From the NCBI GenBank assembly GCA_902530745.1, contig CACABO010000001.1:1-64000 (forward strand): 64,000 nucleotides of DNA. The letters are read 5' to 3'. How positions within the stretch are numbered: the stretch's first letter is position 1; every line of letters starts with the position of its first letter. The DNA comes from an uncultured Alphaproteobacteria bacterium (GTDB lineage: Bacteria; Pseudomonadota; Alphaproteobacteria; HIMB59). This document shows positions 60,199-64,000 of this stretch, piece by piece. Below the pieces are notes generated by a model. That model saw only the letters and a list, made by a program, of their open reading frames with translations. It did not search any database and was not told where the DNA came from. The translations under genes were made by a program, and so were the position numbers.

Positions 60199-61689
60199 TT
60201 ATTTCATAGTTGGCATGTTGAGTGAAGCCCCTGCGACATCATCTGGCCATCTCGATGTTATTGTCTTACGTTTGGTATAAAAATTAATCCCTTCTTCTCC
60301 GTGCATTCCATGACCACCAAATATTGAACCTTTCCAGCCACCAAAAGTATAAAAAGACATTGGAACTGGAATAGGAATGTTTATCCCTACCATTCCTATT
60401 TGGACATTTTTCATAAAATTTCTCGCTAATGAACCACTTGATGTATAAATAGAAGTGCCATTGCCAAACTGATGTTTATTAATCAGTTTTAAAGCCTCTT
60501 CAAAATTATTCATATTAAGGACTGATAAAACAGGACCAAAAATCTCTTCTTTGTATATAGTCATACCATCAGTAACATTATTAAATATTGTAGGACCAAC
60601 AAAATTACCATTTTCATAACCTTGAAGACTAATTCCTCTTCCATCTAACTCTAATTTTGCACCCTCTTGAACACCTTTTTCAATATATGATATAACTTTT
60701 TGTTTGTGTTCCTTTGTAATGAGAGGTCCCATTTCACTTTGTGGGTCTAAAGACTCCCCAACTTTGATTTTACTTGCCTTCTCCTTTAGCAAATCCATAA
60801 ATGGTTTTTGAATATTTCCAACAGGCATAGCAACTGATGTTGCCATACAACGTTCACCAGCAGATCCAAAAGCCGCTCCAATTAGTCCATTTACTGCATC
60901 CTCTAAATTCGCGTCTTCCATTATAAGCATATGGTTTTTAGCACCACCAAGAGCTTGAACTCTTTTATTTGTTTTTGAACACTCGGTGTAAATGTACTTA
61001 GCAACAGGTGTTGAGCCAACAAAACTTACTGAAGAAATATCTTCACACTGAAGTATTAGATCTACAATATTTTTATCGCCATTTACGACCGTGAGGACGT
61101 TATCAGGTAGACCAGCTTCACTCATTAATTCTGCAAGTTTTAAAGAGCATTGAGGAACTTTCTCAGAGGGTTTTAACATAAAGGCATTTCCACATGCTAT
61201 AGATAATGGAAACATCCACATTGGAACCATAGCTGGGAAATTAAATGGTGTAATACCAGCACAAATTCCCAAAGGCTGCTTAATATCAAACAAATCTACG
61301 TTTGTTCCAACGTTAATTGAGTGATTTCCTTTCAATAAATGAGGAATACCGCATGCAAAGTCAACTACTTCAAGACCTCTTTGTAAAGATCCTTTAGCAT
61401 CAGAAAAAACCTTTCCATGCTCTTCAGATATTATTTTTGCTATTAAATCAAAATTTTTTTCAATTAAATTTTTAAATTTAAATAAAATTTCACTTCTTTT
61501 CGTAATGGGTGTATTTGCCCATAAAGGTTGTGCTAATTTCATTTTATTAATGATTTTTTCAAACTCATCTCTTGTTGTTTTTGGAACATGCGCATATTCC
61601 TCACCCGTACTAGGTTTATATAATTTTATGAAGTCTTCTGAATTACTAGATATTCCTTTAGAGTCAGAGAAGTTTTCAATTATTTTCAT
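60199..61689 (-). CDS. mmsA: CoA-acylating methylmalonate-semialdehyde dehydrogenase
   Basis: QPLGICAGITPFNFPAMVPMWMFP; FGSAGERCMATSVA; PMSFYTFGGWKGSIFGGHGMHG. Confidence 0.95.
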   Translation of the reverse strand: MKIIENFSDSKGISSNSEDFIKLYKPSTGEEYAHVPKTTRDEFEKIINKMKLAQPLWANTPITKRSEILFKFKNLIEKNFDLIAKIISEEHGKVFSDAKGSLQRGLEVVDFACGIPHLLKGNHSINVGTNVDLFDIKQPLGICAGITPFNFPAMVPMWMFPLSIACGNAFMLKPSEKVPQCSLKLAELMSEAGLPDNVLTVVNGDKNIVDLILQCEDISSVSFVGSTPVAKYIYTECSKTNKRVQALGGAKNHMLIMEDANLEDAVNGLIGAAFGSAGERCMATSVAMPVGNIQKPFMDLLKEKASKIKVGESLDPQSEMGPLITKEHKQKVISYIEKGVQEGAKLELDGRGISLQGYENGNFVGPTIFNNVTDGMTIYKEEIFGPVLSVLNMNNFEEALKLINKHQFGNGTSIYTSSGSLARNFMKNVQIGMVGINIPIPVPMSFYTFGGWKGSIFGGHGMHGEEGINFYTKRKTITSRWPDDVAGASLNMPTMK

Positions 61690-61763
61690 GTGATGTTTTT
61701 AATATTAAATTTGTTTTTAGTAAAGATATTTGATTTATTTTAGTTAGTTTGATAATATTGAGG

Positions 61764-61850
61764 TTTAAGGGGTGCTGAAAGGCTGAGAAAGGTAATACTT
61801 AACCCTCGAACCTGATCCAGGTAATTCTGGCGTAGGAAGTTTCCCTTAAA
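61764..61850 (+). promoter_or_regulatory. TPP riboswitch (THI element)
   Basis: TTTAAGGGGTGCTGAAAGGCTGAGAAAGG...ACCCTCGAACCTGATCCAGGTAATTCTGGCGTAGGAAG...CCCTTAAA; conserved THI-box motifs and closing P1 stem. Confidence 0.96.
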
Positions 61851-61875
61851 TACTTTTAAAACAAGAACAAATTAG

Positions 61876-63261
61876 ATGGAAATTCTTTTTTTAATTTTTT
61901 TTGGATTAATTTTTACTGCGTCATTCTTTTTTTTGAAAAAAAATGAATTATCAGATGATAAATTCGTCATTAAAAATAAATATAACTTATTTTTTTCAAT
62001 TTCTTCTTTTGTATCTTCTGCATTGGGTTTTTGGATAATATTTTCTCCTGCCGCAGCAGCTACTTGGGGTGGAATGGGTAATGTGATTGGTTATGCACTT
62101 GGAGCTGCGATGCCTTTAGTTTTATTCATCTTTATAGGAAAATATGTAAGAAAGGTTTTTCCAAACTCAACAGGCTTTCACGATTGTATCGAAAATCGGT
62201 TTGGCAAGAACTTATCCCACTTTGTTATAATAGTTTCGTTAGTTTATATGACAGTTTTTTTAATAGCTGAAATTACAGCTATCTCAAAGTTCTTTAATTT
62301 TTTAAATGATACACCTTATTGGATTTCTTCAATGATAATTATATTAATTGCTTTATCGTACGTTCTAATTGGAGGTTTGTCGGCAACAATATTCACCGAT
62401 TTAATTCAATTCATATTCATTATAGGAATTTGTTTGTTTTTAGTTTTTAAAATTCCATTCCATGACTTTTCAAATAACTCTTCATTTATGATCGAAAATG
62501 CACATTTATTTGATTTTAATAATCAATTCCTATGGATAACAGGTTTGACTTTTTTAATAGCAGTTACATTTACAAATCTTTTTCACCATGGTAATTGGCA
62601 AAGAATTTATGCTGCTAAAGATAATAAAACACTTAGTATTGGTTTAGTTATATCTGCTTTAATTATATTTATAATTGTTTATTTCATTGGATACTCTGGA
62701 CTAGTTTCAATCTCGCTTTACGCAATGGACGATCCTGATTTAACATTTGTGAAACTTTTCGGTTTACTCGAGACTTCATTTATAAAATACATTTTTGTAA
62801 TATTAGCTACTTCCCTTGTATTGAGTAGTATTGATACATTAATAAATGCGATAAATTCTCAGATTGTCTCCCTGAGCACAAGTTACTCCTTAAAATCCTC
62901 TTCAAATTTATACTTTATTATTGTTTTCTTGGTGGCAGTTTTCATACTATCTTCACAAGGCTACAATGTCTTATACGTGTTCTTAATTGCCGATTTAATT
63001 TGTTGTTGTTTAGTTTTACCTTTTCTGTTGGGATTATTTGGTTTTAATATCACTACTAAACAAATATACATAATTTCTTTTTTGAGCTTACTACTGGGAG
63101 TATTAATATTTCCTGACCCCTCTTATAGTAAAAATATATTGAGCAATTTTTTAAATATTAATTTCACATTTATTAATAACTATAAATTATTCTCATCATT
63201 TTTAGTGCCAATTCTATTTTCAACAATATTGACACTTTTGATGAAAAAGAAAGGTATATAA
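61876..63261 (+). CDS. thiV: Sodium:solute symporter-family transporter, TPP-riboswitch-controlled (ThiV-like)
   Basis: SSS-family TM pattern; GALFGLS-like N-term SSFVSSALGFWIIFSPAAAATWGGMGNVIGYALGAAMP; downstream of THI element. Confidence 0.82.
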   Translation: MEILFLIFFGLIFTASFFFLKKNELSDDKFVIKNKYNLFFSISSFVSSALGFWIIFSPAAAATWGGMGNVIGYALGAAMPLVLFIFIGKYVRKVFPNSTGFHDCIENRFGKNLSHFVIIVSLVYMTVFLIAEITAISKFFNFLNDTPYWISSMIIILIALSYVLIGGLSATIFTDLIQFIFIIGICLFLVFKIPFHDFSNNSSFMIENAHLFDFNNQFLWITGLTFLIAVTFTNLFHHGNWQRIYAAKDNKTLSIGLVISALIIFIIVYFIGYSGLVSISLYAMDDPDLTFVKLFGLLETSFIKYIFVILATSLVLSSIDTLINAINSQIVSLSTSYSLKSSSNLYFIIVFLVAVFILSSQGYNVLYVFLIADLICCCLVLPFLLGLFGFNITTKQIYIISFLSLLLGVLIFPDPSYSKNILSNFLNINFTFINNYKLFSSFLVPILFSTILTLLMKKKGI

Positions 63262-64000
63262 TGGAGCATATTTATAATGATTTAAAAAATTTAAGAGATA
63301 AAGGAGCGCTTGTACATTGTATTACAAATTACGTGGCAATGAACATAAACGCTAATATTCTTCTCTCTATCGGAGCATCTCCTTTGATGTCTCATGCAAC
63401 AAATGAACTTAAAGAAATAGCTGTTATATCGTCTTGTCTTGTTAATAATATTGGAACGTTAGACGACAATTGGAGGCCTAGCTTTTTAGAGGCTTCTAAA
63501 TATTATGTTGAACAAGAAAAACCAATCATATTAGACCCTGTAGGTTCAGGTGCGAGTAAGTTAAGAACACAAACTTCTCTTGACATTATTAAAAGCTCTA
63601 AAAACTTAATTATTAGAGGAAACGCATCTGAAATTCAATCACTAGTAGATCAAAATAAAATATCTTCAAAGGGAGTTGACTCATCAATTGAAAGTCACGC
63701 AGCTATTGAGTCTGGAAAAATTTTATCTAACGAGAATAATTGTGTTGTATTTATAAGCGGTAGTGATGACTTTATTATCTATGAAGATAATGTCACTAAA
63801 ATTTCAAATGGATCGAGTGTAATGACGAAGGTTACAGCTATTGGTTGCTCTTTATCGTGCATAGTAGGAGCATTTGCTGCTGTAGGTGAAAGTTTATATA
63901 AATCTGCGATAAGCTCAGCGGCTATTTTTTCAATCGCAGGAGAACTCGCAGCATCAAAATCAGAGGGGCCAGGAGATTTTCAAGTAAATTTCTTGAACAA
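63261..64000 (+). CDS. thiM: Hydroxyethylthiazole kinase, partial (runs off the right edge)
   Basis: GALVHCITNYVAMNINANILLSIGASPLMSHA; ILDPVGSGASKLRT; TKVTAIGCSLSCIVGAF (hand translated, not in ORF track). Confidence 0.94.
   Translation, partial: MEHIYNDLKNLRDKGALVHCITNYVAMNINANILLSIGASPLMSHATNELKEIAVISSCLVNNIGTLDDNWRPSFLEASKYYVEQEKPIILDPVGSGASKLRTQTSLDIIKSSKNLIIRGNASEIQSLVDQNKISSKGVDSSIESHAAIESGKILSNENNCVVFISGSDDFIIYEDNVTKISNGSSVMTKVTAIGCSLSCIVGAFAAVGESLYKSAISSAAIFSIAGELAASKSEGPGDFQVNFLN

Noticed and set aside
1-64000. CRISPR arrays, transposons, prophage or toxin-antitoxin loci
   Set aside because: No regularly spaced repeats, transposase/integrase motifs, phage genes or TA-like gene pairs were seen on reading the window and ORF track.

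Overview
AT-rich, very gene-dense window from what looks like a streamlined marine alphaproteobacterium (SAR11/HIMB59-like; inferred from gene order, AT bias and gene content). Nearly all of it is chromosomal housekeeping: pepA-ndk-purNM-hdaA-aspS-topA-plsY-pyrB-ruvX, gatCAB, dapA-smpB-rpoZ-rsh-pdxJ-acpS-lepB-rnc-recO, rpiB-glyA-nrdR-rib genes-nusB-hppA, plsX-ihfA-merR, rplM-rpsI, hom-glpX-recJ, an SGAT-type aminotransferase plus PanE-like pair, sucCD, three tRNAs, and a TPP riboswitch with an SSS symporter and thiM. There are no CRISPR arrays, transposases, phage genes or rRNA. The best candidate for an unusual system is 41.7-49.6 kb. It holds a tripartite tricarboxylate transporter (TctC-TctB-TctA), a FadR-type GntR regulator, a ThDP enzyme that is not the canonical oxalyl-CoA decarboxylase, an Frc/YfdW-like class III CoA-transferase, and a stand-alone 10-formyl-THF-dehydrogenase-type hydrolase domain. 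Two perfect 17-bp palindromes sharing the core GTATACATTATAC lie in front of the two arms, and the set runs directly into an Mrp/Mnh-like antiporter operon with three ND-type subunits. Other notable points: all seven convergent gene pairs abut or overlap at their stops, three divergent pairs have overlapping or abutting starts, likely leaderless rpoZ and rplM transcripts, a degenerate RibA domain in RibBA, an altered NrdR zinc knuckle, and gaps in conserved operons (no pyrC/dprA, era, thiL or fabH in their usual slots).
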